From NCBI GenBank assembly GCA_024516155.1, contig JAJJXM010000033.1:496001-560000 (forward strand): a DNA stretch of 64,000 nt. The letters run 5' to 3'. How positions within the stretch are numbered: position 1 is the stretch's first letter; each line of letters starts with the position of its first letter. Source of the stretch: Pyronema omphalodes (Eukaryota > Ascomycota > Pezizomycetes > Pezizales > Pyronemataceae). Below, one piece after another: positions 36,524-46,919 of this stretch. Made by a program: the position numbers and the translations under genes. The notes beneath the pieces are model-generated. The model did not search any database, was not told where the DNA came from, and was given only the letters and a program-made list of their open reading frames with translations.

Positions 36524-38676
36524 GCTCCAATTTTTTGATTTTTAGGTAATTGTTGCCTCATCTTTTGATAGTTCTCGGAAGACTTTTGCAGAGGTCGTTG
36601 TAAATTGGAATTATGAAGTAATCGTCACATAAATTTTTACAGTGCTGCATCTCCATGCAAAGGGGATTATAATTTGTCATTTTCTAAAACATAACGGCAT
36701 AAACTCGAGAAATCTTGGTAGTGGATGTGTATAAGATGTTCAATTTGCATGGCAGTCATGTACCACAGGGATCCTAAAAAACCGCGTATAAACTCCTTTA
36801 CCGCCATGATTAAGCTTGGACAACATTGCCCATCCATTTACTCTTCGGCGATGATATCATTTATGTGCTCACGTGATCTATTATGTAAACGTTACTTTAA
36901 CGTGCCGTTACCAACTTGCTAACAACGCATGTCTAAAATAACCCGGAACAATGTTTTTATGCAATATACCCCTCACTTACGTCTATTTTACCGCACCTGC
37001 CGCGTGTGCCGTGACAAAGTATTTTTTGACGCGTAATGTTTTCCACCGTAATTTTCTTCAGTTGCACATCGCACTTCAAGTTCCTCTTCATCTCACATTA
37101 TTCAAGCTTGTCTTCAACCGCAACAATAATGCCTTCCAGCAACGTCAATTCGGCAGGCACTGGTAAAATCACGTGACCCAGACGCCATTGTCCTAGCACA
37201 AGAGTCTTCAGAGTGGCTATTCACAATTGGGCGGTGGAGGGCATCACGTTGTACTTGAGCTTTTTATTTCTTTAGAAAAACGCGTTAAACAAAATTCATC
37301 GTATATGGCATAAAACCATTTCGGGGGTATCTTGGAAATTTTAATGTCTCGGCAGGGGCATGCTGCATAATTTCCGGTTCAAATGATATAACTGCTGCCG
37401 GTATTCTTTTTTATCTCAACAACCGCTAGGAGAATTTGAATAATTATTGTACCTTTGAAATTGCCGTATTCCACTCCATTGAATGGTACCCCCCCCCCCC
37501 CCCCTTTTTTTTTGTTTTTTCGCATCATTGTTAAGTTGGCGTGATAGGGTTTGCGCTGCTTCTCAGAATACCAAGGACTTCATCAGCACCAACACTACAT
37601 TTATGACGCCACAATCACAACTAACATTATTGCCATTAACAGTAATATTACAATTTTAAAGTAATGACACTGTTTAATAAAACAAAATAAGACGATCACA
37701 GTAATGGAAGAATTACCCTAATTAGCCCGGTTGTTGTTGAGATAAAGAAGAATAACGGTACTCGTGCCAATGTGGTTTTAATGCACCACCTTGGCAAGAG
37801 TAAAGGTTTCTGTTCTACCCATTAGGTGATGCCATGCCTTGAAAGCTGGAATTTGAAGTTGTCATTAATAGAATTATTACTAAGGCCTACGGAGTTACTG
37901 AAAAGTAAAAACCGTGGGATAAAATATAAGTAGTCCTCTGCTGAGAAATTAGTCGAACTGCAGTGTACATTACGACAATACCGGATACGCGTTGTAAATA
38001 CCATGGCAGGCAGGCAGGCAACCCTAACCCCAAGCATCACGTGTGGTTTTAGGTAAATTTAATTTATGTCATAGTGACGATAAAAATGAATCCGGCTCAC
38101 GGAAAATATTGTGATCATGTGATCGGCGAGAAAATAAACGGCTACCGGGTGTAAATACGGATTTTGATTGAATTTCCAGGAGAGGACACCAGCCAGCTTC
38201 AGTAGACTGTGTCTGATTGCAGAGGGGATGGCGCCAGCCAGCTCCGGCAGACTGTATTTGATTTCCGAGTTACGGAGACCAGATGAAACAAGAGTGCGGC
38301 TGCGGCCACTGCCAGCTAGAGGTCATATAGAATGAAACGATGTGAAACTATATATATGATGTAATCTTGAGAATGCCCAAAACAGTTCTATAATGCCGGT
38401 AAAAGTAGCCTAGGATAAACATTTGTAGTTCTGCATTAATGTTATCCTGTGACAGGAATTTTCTGACATGTTTCCTTTGCCTGACCCTGAACAAACGGGT
38501 GCTGGAACTCAAAGTTAATTCGAGTCAAACAGTAGACAGTTTCTCCCCGGTTGGAGGATTCGTCAAGTAATTCACCTCTACTATCATGGGTTGTAACTTT
38601 CGGACGATAACTCTCAAATTATTTGCCAGTCCCTTCTACACTGAGACGGTTCTGCGCAATCATCAGTTTTTCTTTT
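36524..38676. other. Gene-poor region
   Basis: No gene seen. A C15-17/T9 homopolymer junction lies at about 37489-37513. 38160-38280 holds two similar short segments (CAGCCAGCTTCAGTAGACTGTGTCTGAT and a near copy 60 bp on), a small imperfect duplication. Confidence 0.5.
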
Positions 38677-38964
38677 GATTTGATTTGATTTTCTTGAACG
38701 TTCCCAATCTTAAGGTTATGACGTATGCTACAGTCTGAATACATTTCGAGGCTCTAACTGTTACCTTAGAGTCTCGCTGGGTTCCGCCCCAGAGCGTACT
38801 TCATTTCTTGGGCCTGTTGCCACCTCTCTTCTTCCTGCTGGTTTTCATTCTCGTCGTTACATTTTGGAGCCCTGTTTGCTCTTTTTCTACTTGCCTCTCA
38901 ACTCGTCTCTCTTTACTCTCCTCTTTAAACACGCATCTCTGACTCGCCTCTCTCCCTCGCGTCT
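38677..38964 (-). mobile_element. 5'-truncated LINE 3' end, copy a
   Basis: Read on the minus strand it ends in an AAATC-type tail (GATTT repeats at the left edge on plus). Before the tail lie about 200 bp nearly identical to copies b and d. The minus strand carries the end of a reading frame (NENQQEEERWQQAQEMKYALG-like), shifted in this copy. It abuts copy b head to tail with a repeat distance of exactly 300 bp. Confidence 0.75.
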
Positions 38965-39330
38965 TTGATCTAATTTGATTTGATTTGATTTTCTTGAACG
39001 TTCCCAATCCTAAGGTTATGACGTATGCTACAGTCTGAATACATTTCGAGGCTTTAGCTGTTACCTTAGAGTCTCGCTGGGATCCGCCCCAGAGCGTACT
39101 TCATTTCTTGGGCCTGTTGCCACCTCTCTTCTTCCTGCTGGTTTTTATTCTCGTCGTTACATTTTGGAGCCCTGTTTGCTTTTTTCCCACTCGGCACTCT
39201 CAACCTCGCTTCTTTCAATCGCCTCTCCCAACTCGCCTCTCCCAACGTTTGGTTCCCAATAGATGAGCCACCGGTGTATATTATTATATTCTTTTCTTCC
39301 ACTTGAAGTTCTTGGAGCCTTCTGAGATGT
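38965..39330 (-). mobile_element. 5'-truncated LINE 3' end, copy b
   Basis: Same 3' sequence and AAATC tail as copy a, but longer at the 5' side. Its minus-strand frame (39066-39302) runs from NIIIYTGGSSIGNQ to the shared C-terminus ending ALGRIPARL. IIIYTxGSS resembles the start of a retroelement RNase H domain (YTDGS) with the catalytic Asp replaced by Gly, followed almost at once by the C-terminal tail. This suggests an internally deleted, inactive copy; the RNase H reading is an inference. Confidence 0.65.
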
Positions 39331-40275
39331 GTTGTTGCGGAATCTTCTTTGGATAATCATGGAATTTCGGTGTTTATTGGGCTACTTTCCCAAGGTATCT
39401 GGGTGTGCAATATCTTCGACTGTATCTGGAGGATGCAGCCAAGATCCCAGGTGTCGGAGCATGCGTGCGAGCCGTGATGACGTGTTCGATCCGGTCTGCC
39501 ATTGTCAGTCGTATTCCCTCACAGATTGTAATGATGATGCGAAGTGGTTTGGGACCGGAAAGGAGGATGGGCACCGTGAGGCCACCGGGTAAGTACGCGG
39601 CAAGGAGAGAGGTATTAGAGCGTAGTTTCGTTGTTTCGCATCGCGTCCGATTCTTACTGACGGTATTTCTGTTTCGGCATGAAAACTATCACCAGCTGTC
39701 CGGCGGATGATTCTTCTCCTTGAGCATTCGGAAGGGGCCTATTTAACCATTCCCACTTCGCCCCTCGCTTTCATGCCGCTTGGCAAATTGAACACCTATT
39801 CAACGCGATCCGGTTGCCACGGCTACCGCTATCCCCTCCCTCACGACACATGTGCCATGTTTCTGTATTTCGGCTCCCACAGCCGGCGGGGAAAATTCTA
39901 TACATACCACCAGGCGTGCGGCTGATGGCAATACTGGTGGCCACACCCCGTTGGTTGAGCCATTCCTTTTCAGGTGAATAACAGCGACTAGAGCTTATAG
40001 TATTCTGAAGTATTCTGGAGAATTCCGGAGCATTCCGAAGCATTCTGAAGTATCAGTTACAATTACTGATTTACATGGTCAGTTTTCAGCTCGGCGCGCG
40101 CTTTGTGAAGCTCATAGGTCCGGGTTACATTGGCACATATTACATCGATCCAATTGTACAGAAGCTTAAAATTTAAACTAGGCTATCCAACCCGATGATA
40201 AAAGTAAAGTTACGAATAACCAAAGACACGGACAATTTAATGCTTACTTATGTGACAGCATCAGACATTCTTCTG
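39331..40275. other. Region between LINE copies, possible degraded element body
   Basis: A frame at 39405-39710 is open for about 100 codons but shows no family signature. It may belong to an old transposon body. No gene call is justified. Confidence 0.35.
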
Positions 40276-40400
40276 TCTCGCGGAGCGGATCCCAGCGAGA
40301 CTCTAAGGTAACAGCTAGAGCCTCGAAATGTATTCAGACTGTAGCATACGTCACAACCTTAAGATGGGCAACATTACAGAAAATCAAATCAAATCAAAGT
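40276..40400 (+). mobile_element. 5'-truncated LINE 3' end, copy c (opposite orientation)
   Basis: About 125 bp matching the last part of copies a, b and d in inverted orientation, starting at GCGGATCCCAGCGAGACTCT and ending in ATCAAATCAAATC. The 5' truncation and tail fit target-primed reverse transcription. Confidence 0.75.
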
Positions 40401-41410
40401 TCTGGCTTTCATAAAGCCATTGTCGGGTGACGTGTATAGCGGTCAAACATATCGCATAAAGGCCACTAGAATGGGTCGTTTCGGGTAAAAATCATCCCAA
40501 CATGATAAGGCAACCTCGGTACCTGGAAAACTGATCAAATCGGTTCCTCTTCTCCGCTTGCTAACTCATACATTATGAGTAACAGCCTCCATGATCGGCC
40601 AACCAGAGTGCAGCTCCAGAAATGTTCGGCTATTGAATAAGCTGGTTTAGATGTTCTTCGGCGGATACGAAAGGTTTAGGAGATTTATTTGTATTTCTAT
40701 TTTGATTTGTTTTATTCCGTACTATTCCCAGCCCTCAGCTTATGACAGAGCCTTGAATTATGTACATATGAGCTCAAGCGTTGGCTTGACGCTCAATGAG
40801 AAACGCCCTTGAGCAGTCTTCTTGCTGGGTTAACGTGGCTATCTACCATCTTCATTACGCAGTTATGGCCCATCTCGCGTTGTCCTGTTTGAGAGCTCCG
40901 CTTGATCGGGGGCCACCTCGCGGGTACCGGGCTTTAGGAGATTACATGGCCTCGTCAGTTGATTTAGTGCATCATAATGGTATTTTTGGTTTCCTTTTTG
41001 TCATGTATGGGTCTTTTGACGCTGATCAACATATGATTTGATCAGTTAAATAAATAATTTGGGTGTTACGAGCCGCTTTGTCCTGGGTAGTGCGTTGCTA
41101 TGCGGGTGATATGCCATGACTTTGGGGGGTTGCATACAGCGTAGATACTCACTACTGGCAAACGTATTTCACGCATCGAAAAACAATTGCTTTGATGAAT
41201 GAGGATCATAATTCCTAAAGTTAACAAGGACTTTCATCCATTGAAGTCCGGTTTTGTACATGCTGTTTGAACATTCAAAACTGCACCAGGGCGTTTGTTG
41301 CTTTGTTCAAGTTGGTGTGACTAGAGTGGTCACCCAAAAATTCCATGAAAGTTTGACGGTCATCTCCTCACCACATTCCATCTTCCATCCTCCACACATC
41401 GCCAAACACC
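40401..41410. other. Intergenic with a SINE-tail-like fragment
   Basis: No gene. About 41008-41058 resembles the SINE 3' tail (TTTTGACGCTGATCAACATATGAT then AAATAAATAA) with many differences. The last 100 bp upstream of 41411 are the probable promoter and leader of the orphan gene. Confidence 0.4.
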
Positions 41411-42532
41411 ATGTCCAAGTGCATTACATGTAGCCAGCCATCGCCTACGAGGGGTCTTGACCTGTCACCGCCACCTCTCACAGTAAAGTTACAAGCGCCT
41501 ATGACCTCCGACTTATATTTCTACGTCGACGACGGGTCGGAGCGACCATATTCGACCGACGATGAATTCCGACAAAAACGTATCTCCAGGCACAAGAGTC
41601 ATCGATCAGGTCGTAAGAAGCCTTACCGTCGACAAATCCAACCCCGTCCGATTGATGATACACCGATCTCTCTGGATAACGCATGGCGTGCACTGAAGTT
41701 GTTCTTGTGCGATGCCCACAGTGGGCTTTTCCCAGTTACAAACGCGGATTATCACCGTATCCAGGATTACCGCAACTCAAACTGTAGAGGTCGCGACCCT
41801 ATGCGTTGTCCGATTGAACTCTGGGACCCGAGAAATGTGAAACGGTCTTGGATACATCAGACGATTCCGGATGAGCTGCACCGAGCCCGTGTACACCAAC
41901 TTCTTTGTTTCTGGGGTTACGAAGGCCCTATGATAGAGAATAACTGGGAGTTTGCCAATATACTAAACGGATTTCTAGATCAAGGGAGGAAGGTATCAAT
42001 CAAAGAAGTTGATTCATCAGATGACGAAGACATCTCTTCCATCACCGATGAATCAGAACATGCGGATAACGAAGAGTCTGATGACGAGGAGATATACCCG
42101 GTACGAAAATTTCGAGCACCGCCAGATGGAGGGTTTTGGGATGAGACTAAATCCATGAGTTCAGAAGAGGAAGCAAGAGAAGGAACACACCTTGGCTTGA
42201 TTGATAGGATACCTCATGGATATGCTTCAGAATCTGGTGCCGTAAGATATGTCAACGCCCATGGATCGGGTACAATCTTTACAAGGCCACACTCCTTGTA
42301 TAACTGGAAACAATCTATTTACCAAGACAGAGGCGATGGTGGTGAGAACGGATACGAGAGCTCGCCAAATACGTTACTGGGAATCAAGGACCGGAACATG
42401 CTTGAAGATACCGACAGCGAGGATGTTACCTATTATTCAGCTACTGATAGCGGGATGTTTAATGACAGCGAGAGAACTGATACACCGAACGATTGTACTA
42501 CGTACGACCAGCCTGTAAGTATGAGGTTTTAG
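41411..42532 (+). CDS. Orphan acidic protein in the repeat island
   Basis: Intact single-exon frame of 373 aa with a good start context (AACACCATGTCC). The N-terminus has CITC and Pro-rich stretches, followed by a basic segment (residues 54-76, rich in Arg/Lys/His). A globular-looking part at about 85-195 includes DNAWRALKLFLCDAHSGLFP, RCPIELWDPRNVKRSWIHQ and HRARVHQLLCFWGYEG. A strongly acidic Ser/Asp/Glu domain follows (about 200-230) and then a low-complexity C-terminus. There is no signal peptide or transmembrane helix, and I recognise no family. The order basic - globular - acidic would suit a nuclear or chromatin protein, but that is speculation. It lies between LINE and SINE fragments, so it could be a lineage-specific gene or part of an unrecognised transposon. 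Confidence 0.65.
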   Translation: MSKCITCSQPSPTRGLDLSPPPLTVKLQAPMTSDLYFYVDDGSERPYSTDDEFRQKRISRHKSHRSGRKKPYRRQIQPRPIDDTPISLDNAWRALKLFLCDAHSGLFPVTNADYHRIQDYRNSNCRGRDPMRCPIELWDPRNVKRSWIHQTIPDELHRARVHQLLCFWGYEGPMIENNWEFANILNGFLDQGRKVSIKEVDSSDDEDISSITDESEHADNEESDDEEIYPVRKFRAPPDGGFWDETKSMSSEEEAREGTHLGLIDRIPHGYASESGAVRYVNAHGSGTIFTRPHSLYNWKQSIYQDRGDGGENGYESSPNTLLGIKDRNMLEDTDSEDVTYYSATDSGMFNDSERTDTPNDCTTYDQPVSMRF

Positions 42533-43254
42533 TGAAGTAAATGTTTAGATGGACATTCTTAATGCACATACATCCTCGTTGGCTTTAGGCTTTGGGTTAT
42601 ACATTTCATGCTTACTCTACTTTGTAATTTATTTTTGAGGGACAGCAAATGGAACTGTAAGCCGGAATTGATGCTTTCACCATGACCTTTATGTACTGAA
42701 GAGATAAAACTCCAACCGGTTCAAGCCAAGCGGAATGTAAAGCTCGAGCGAGTTGAAACCGTCAGCCCTTGTTCTGGACGTTGTGTCTATGATGAAAGGC
42801 ACCTAGTATGTCACATAGTGAGGCCGAGTGGCATCTCATGCACAATTTCCGGAGAGTCTGCCCTGAAAATGACAGCTTGGAGTTTGCCATCTGCACTGTA
42901 AATCCGACACTATTGCACAACCTGGATAAGTGAATTTGGGGATCAGGGTAACGGTAATTCAAAGTCGTTATGAGTCACTCGAGTTACTATTTCAGTTGAT
43001 TTCGAAAGCACTTTACAGCTCCAATGAGCTTGTATGCAAAAAAGGCCGGCAATATTTCTACAGCCGAACCTCCTGATGATGGTACGCCGAGACCAGAGCG
43101 GGCTTGAGCCGTTATATGTGGATAACCCACAAGACCTATGGGCTTGGCACGAGTAATTGATAAAGATACGCAGCGCTGGAATAATAATAACAATAACAAT
43201 CTTTCTTCGCTGCATGCAATCATAATATCATGATACTCGGAATACTGATACTAA
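42533..43254. other. Intergenic, no gene seen
   Basis: Only short ORFs. Probable 3' end of the orphan gene and flank of SINE copy 1. Confidence 0.45.
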
Positions 43255-43568
43255 TATTAGATTTTCCTAAATTTATTCTAACACTTGTCCGCACTTAAGG
43301 AGATATAAATCAGGTAATCGGAGTCGCTCGTGACACATGACAAGTACCCTTTCACCTCGGAGAGTGACTGCTTATCTTAAGCACCAAGTAAACCTCCTTT
43401 TTAAGGGCCGTCATAACCTTACGGTTGGGAACGTCTACGAAGAAATCAATCAATCCTTTTGGAGGGCAAACTCCGGTAACCAATGACACCGGTGGGAACG
43501 ACACGGGATTCGAACCCGTTGACTTTCTGGTGATATACAGGGAATTTTACCACTACACTACCGGGGCC
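43255..43568 (-). mobile_element. tRNA-derived SINE, copy 1 (interrupted)
   Basis: On the minus strand the head starts GGCCCCGGTAGTGTAGTGGT (A-box region) and holds GGGTTCGAATCCC (B box) about 50 bp on, i.e. a pol III internal promoter. Downstream sequence (CTCAGGATAAGC-like, then CTGATxTATxxCTCCTTA) matches copies 2-4. A 50-bp LINE-tail fragment interrupts it near 43406-43457. Confidence 0.75.
43406..43457 (+). mobile_element. LINE-tail fragment nested inside SINE copy 1
   Basis: GTCATAACCTTACGGTTGGGAACG followed by CAATCAAT matches the last 50 bp of the LINE copies. It splits the SINE where other copies are continuous (ACCTCCCT|GAGG). CCTTTTT/CCTTTTG on the two sides is a likely short target duplication. 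Confidence 0.65.
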
Positions 43569-43993
43569 GTCCACCGCACGGCGGAAAAAAGGGGAATATG
43601 ACCAGTAGGTTGAGTCCTATCGCGGCACGGGTTGAACCATAGCCATACCACCAGCCGCAACTCGGTACAGAAGTACCATATTAATGTTTGGTAATTTTCT
43701 AAGGGTATTCCAATGCATGAGGAAACCTCTGAGTACCATAAAAAAAACCGTCGCAAATCGCGGCAAGTGCTTCTACAGAGGTATTCTGATAGATGGTACC
43801 CTTACAAAAAAGGTTCTATTGTACCCGCTATTTCTCCACCAAATCGTTCTTGAACCATAGTCTTTAACCGTAACAGTTCTTGGGAGATACTCCTCTTTCA
43901 CATGAGGGTCTTTATATAGATTCTTGTTTATTTTTGGAGAAGAAATGATTCTCCGCGGTAGGGGATTGTTTTGGCGCTAGCCGCATCACGTCT

Positions 43994-44223
43994 TGATTTG
44001 ATTTGATTTGATTTGATTTGATTTGATTTGATTTTCTTGAACGTTCCCAATCTTAAGGTTATGACGTATGCTACAGTCTGAATACATTTCGAGGCTTTAG
44101 CTGTTATCTTAGAGTCTCGCTGGGATCCGCCCCAGAGCGTACTTCATTTCTTGGGCCTGTTGCCACCTCTCTTCTTCCTGCTGGTTTTCATTCTCGTCGT
44201 TACATTTTGGAGCCCGGTTTGCT
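43994..44223 (-). mobile_element. 5'-truncated LINE 3' end, copy d
   Basis: Minus-strand sequence nearly identical to copies a and b, ending in seven AAATC-type units (plus-strand GATTT repeats at 43994-44033). It carries the same C-terminal reading frame (APKCNDENENQQEEERW...). Confidence 0.8.
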
Positions 44224-44322
44224 GTCGTCTTGACAGAGTATGGTAATGTGGGGGTCTGGAGTAAATATATATACCGTGTCAAAATCCTGTTTTTCGGAAA
44301 TAACTTCTTCCAGACCGCCCGC

Positions 44323-44336
44323 CAACCGGTACAAGC
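44323..44336 (+). repeat. Left target-site duplication of SINE copy 2
   Basis: CAACCGGTACAAGC occurs here and again, identically, at 44754-44767, bracketing the SINE. Confidence 0.8.
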
Positions 44337-44753
44337 GGGGGCGGCCCCAGTGGTGTAGTGGGATAACTCCCTGCAACTGCGCAAAAGCAACGGGTTCGAA
44401 TACCGTGTCGCTCCCACAGGTATATCTCGGTAACCGGGGTTTGCCCTCAAGGGAGGTTTACCCGACGGCTCAGGTTGAGTAGTCACTCTGTGTAGTGAAA
44501 GGGCACTTGACATATGTCAAGAGTATCCCCGCTTATCCTGATCTATGCCTTCTTATGTATAGAAAAGAAGCAAAGAAAATATTTGGGAGAAAAAAGAAAC
44601 GTAATTTGTTGTTTTTTCCTGCATGGGCCTTTTAGGCCTCGGTCAGCGTATGATTCAATAAATAAATAAATAAATAAAAGAAATGTAATAGTAATGTTAC
44701 GATTGTCAGAACCTATCGGTTGGGAACATAAATGAGAATATTATTATCATTAT
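44337..44753 (+). mobile_element. tRNA-derived SINE, copy 2 (complete, with 14-bp target duplication)
   Basis: The head GGCCCCAGTGGTGTAGTGGG begins at 44343 and the B box GGGTTCGAATACC is at about 44392. The body leads to GCATGGGCCTTTTAGGCCTCGG and an AATA tail (five units, to about 44679). A further 75 bp, ending in ATTATTATCATTAT and containing AACCTATCGGTTGGGAACA, lies before the right duplication. That extra part resembles the LINE 3' end (AACCTTAAGATTGGGAACG). The identical 14-bp flanks show the whole 417 bp behaves as one insertion, or that a LINE fragment entered the SINE tail afterwards. Confidence 0.8.
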
Positions 44754-44767
44754 CAACCGGTACAAGC
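44754..44767 (+). repeat. Right target-site duplication of SINE copy 2
   Basis: Exact copy of 44323-44336. Confidence 0.8.
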
Positions 44768-44807
44768 TCTCTACCGTTGGCGCCTCACTAGGTGTGCCCG
44801 GATTTTT

Positions 44808-44868
44808 TCTTTCCTGCATAGGCCTTTCAGGCCTCGATCAGTGTATGATACAAAACAAAACAAAACCG
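44808..44868 (+). mobile_element. SINE 3'-tail fragment
   Basis: CCTGCATAGGCCTTTCAGGCCTCGATCAGTGTATGATAC followed by AAAAC repeats (in pieces), closely matching the 3' end of copy 2. Confidence 0.75.
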
Positions 44869-45026
44869 TTCGCTTCATCCTTGCCGAAGATTGGGTGATC
44901 ATGGGTTGGCGCAAGGGGACTTCAGTCATTTTCTTACGCTTGCGACATCAGCCTAGTTATCTTTGTTGCTCTGGATCTTCAATCCATAACCAAAACTACA
45001 AACATAACTATAACATATTCTCAATC

Positions 45027-45641
45027 CTATTTCCTCCCATCCCAAAAGCCTTTTCCATAACTCACCAACAACTCCTCTCCCTTTTTGATATCTTTCGGCC
45101 CCACCATCACCGCAATCCTCATCTGCCCCCCTACCCGTCTATTCTCAAACTCCACATTTGCTCTCTCACTAACTCCTCTGTAATCGTTAACAAATCTCGC
45201 CTCATTCCCACCCTTTGCCGCATCCACCGCTACCCCTGCTTCCCGGTCCAAACTGATATCATAATCGGATGTAGGATCTGATTCCTCGAGTGTATGGTAG
45301 AAACCTATGTAATCGATTACCCAAGACCTAGCGGGTAGTGTTCGAAGGGCAAAGAGACCTGCTTGACCGTTGGCGGGGTGGGTAGATGAGGATATGGGCT
45401 TGATTTTGACCAGGGTTGAGGGGGGGGCAGCTGGGACTTTGGAGAGGAGGTTCAGAGAAGAGATTGCGAGGAGATCGGAAGTGCGGGATAAAGCGGGGGA
45501 GAGCAAGGGAACAGTGTAGTATGGGAGATGCTGAGGCCAGTTGGACGGGACAGAAGAGCTGGCAGAGCGTTTATTATCTTTTGGAGGGCCGGATGATTTC
45601 TTTGTGGGTTGGTTCTTGGTTTTATTGGGCTTTAGGGGCAT
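45027..45641 (-). CDS. SET-domain protein (putative lysine methyltransferase)
   Basis: Single-exon minus-strand gene of 204 aa. The frame is open upstream to 45827, but I prefer the ATG at 45641 (MPLKPNKTKNQ), because the preceding part is Gln/Arg/His-rich and unlike the family. A basic N-terminus precedes HPANGQAGLFALRTLPARSWVIDYIG (start of the SET fold), SDYDISLD, GNEARFVNDYRG (the cofactor-binding NH-like motif, here ND) and KKGEELLVSYGKGFW (the closing GEELxxxYG motif). This arrangement recurs in a family of small ascomycete SET proteins. No pre-SET, post-SET or MYND motifs are seen, so the substrate is unknown. A TGACGTCA palindrome at about 46070 lies 430 bp upstream. Confidence 0.85.
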   Translation of the reverse strand: MPLKPNKTKNQPTKKSSGPPKDNKRSASSSVPSNWPQHLPYYTVPLLSPALSRTSDLLAISSLNLLSKVPAAPPSTLVKIKPISSSTHPANGQAGLFALRTLPARSWVIDYIGFYHTLEESDPTSDYDISLDREAGVAVDAAKGGNEARFVNDYRGVSERANVEFENRRVGGQMRIAVMVGPKDIKKGEELLVSYGKGFWDGRK

Positions 45642-45996
45642 CTTCGAAGGTTGTCGGGCCAAAGCAGAACGGGGTTGAAGCTCGGTGAAACGGTGATTGC
45701 GTTCGCGACAAGGTCTCTGACTATGATCTTTGACCGAATGAGTATGGTTGAAGTGACCTGGGTTGAGATGAGTGGCCGTGAATGCTGAAGTTCTCAGCTG
45801 AAGCTTATTTAGTGCAAGGTGGTACACGACAAGCTCGCGTCGCGTGTATTATGCGCAGCCGAGGCGCTATGGTGGATGACACCATAAACGGACCGGTGGG
45901 GCAAAAATGGGACAACTTTTGGTCGCCATGACAGGGATGCGACAGGGATAAAACCTATGCCGAGTGACACTCGGTGATTCCGTTTTTTTCTCATAC

Positions 45997-46025
45997 CACG
46001 GTAACCACGGTAACCACGGTAACCA
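45997..46025. repeat. 9-bp tandem repeat CCACGGTAA upstream of SET gene
   Basis: Three perfect copies about 360 bp upstream of the SET gene start. It might be a binding-site array or a simple repeat. Confidence 0.75.
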
Positions 46026-46394
46026 AGCCGCTATGTACTCTTATGCTGCATCTTGGCACATCTTGGCGTGACGTCACGCTAGTACGTTTTCGGTGGCCCT
46101 GTTCCGGACAAGGGCGCCACCATAGTTGTTAGCATGCGACTTATGGTGGCTATCATACCGATCCGATGCGCTTACCTCTCGGCCGGTTAAAAGGTTGGTT
46201 TGACATCATCTCCCACTTCATTCCGTGAACTGGCTGGCTATAGCTCTCCGTAAGACGTGAATACGACTCAATTCTGCGTGTAGCATCACCCGAAAACACT
46301 ACAGTAAAATTCCGTGAGCGGAATTTTCACTGCCGTTTCTCATCTAACCGTATTCCAGAAGGTAAATGATCGCCGAATGGGGTTTTATTTTGAA

Positions 46395-46905
46395 ATATAA
46401 GAAGCCAACACCTTTCTCAATAGAACCGACAATCACAACAGTTCTCGAAAGCGTTCCTTCCCCTCCGCCTCCGGCATCTCTTGAAAGCAGTCCTCTCTCT
46501 TCATCGTCGGCATCTTTTTCAGTTCTTTTTATGCAATATGCGGGCAAAATCTATTCTAAACCTATTTTCCTTCGAGACGCAGAAGTAAGAGGCGAGGTCA
46601 TCTATGGCTCAGGCCATTAGAATGTCCTGGTTTCTTATAATTTATTCTGCAGCCGACGCTTTTCTCAATAGAACCGACAACCACAACAGTTCTCGAAAGC
46701 GTTCCTTCCTCTCCGCCTCCGGCATCTCTTGAAAGCAGTCCTGCCTCTCCACCTTTGGCATCTTTTTTTAAAAACATTTTACGCCATATGCGAGCAAAAT
46801 CTATTCCCCGCCTATCTTGCTTCGAGACGCACAAGTAAGTGGCCAGGTCATCGGTGGCTCGGGCCATTAGAATGTCCTGGTTCCTTACCATTTATTCTGC
46901 AAAGA
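46395..46905. repeat. Tandem duplication of a 250-bp unit
   Basis: TTTCTCAATAGAACCGACAA and the following 200 bp (through GGCCATTAGAATGTCCTGGTT) occur at about 46408 and again at about 46660, about 90% alike. The minus-strand frame GLLSRDAGGGxEGTLSRTVV is kept in both. Confidence 0.8.
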
Positions 46906-46919
46906 ATATGATATGGTGG

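Noticed and set aside
39405..39710. 101-aa plus-strand ORF after LINE copy b
   Set aside because: No recognisable domain and three frames are partly open in the same place, so I could not support a gene.
43500..43568. tRNA-like sequence (GGTTCGAATCCC with an A-box-like start)
   Set aside because: The same head recurs in at least four copies followed by a common non-tRNA body and tail, and the acceptor ends do not pair, so it is a SINE head and not a tRNA gene.
44109..44513. 134-aa minus-strand ORF
   Set aside because: It runs across the junction of LINE copy d and SINE copy 2 on the opposite strand, so it is a chance fusion of two repeats.
45642..45827. N-terminal extension of the SET protein to a start at 45827
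   Set aside because: The extra 62 residues are unlike the family, and the internal Met is followed by the basic N-terminus typical of it.
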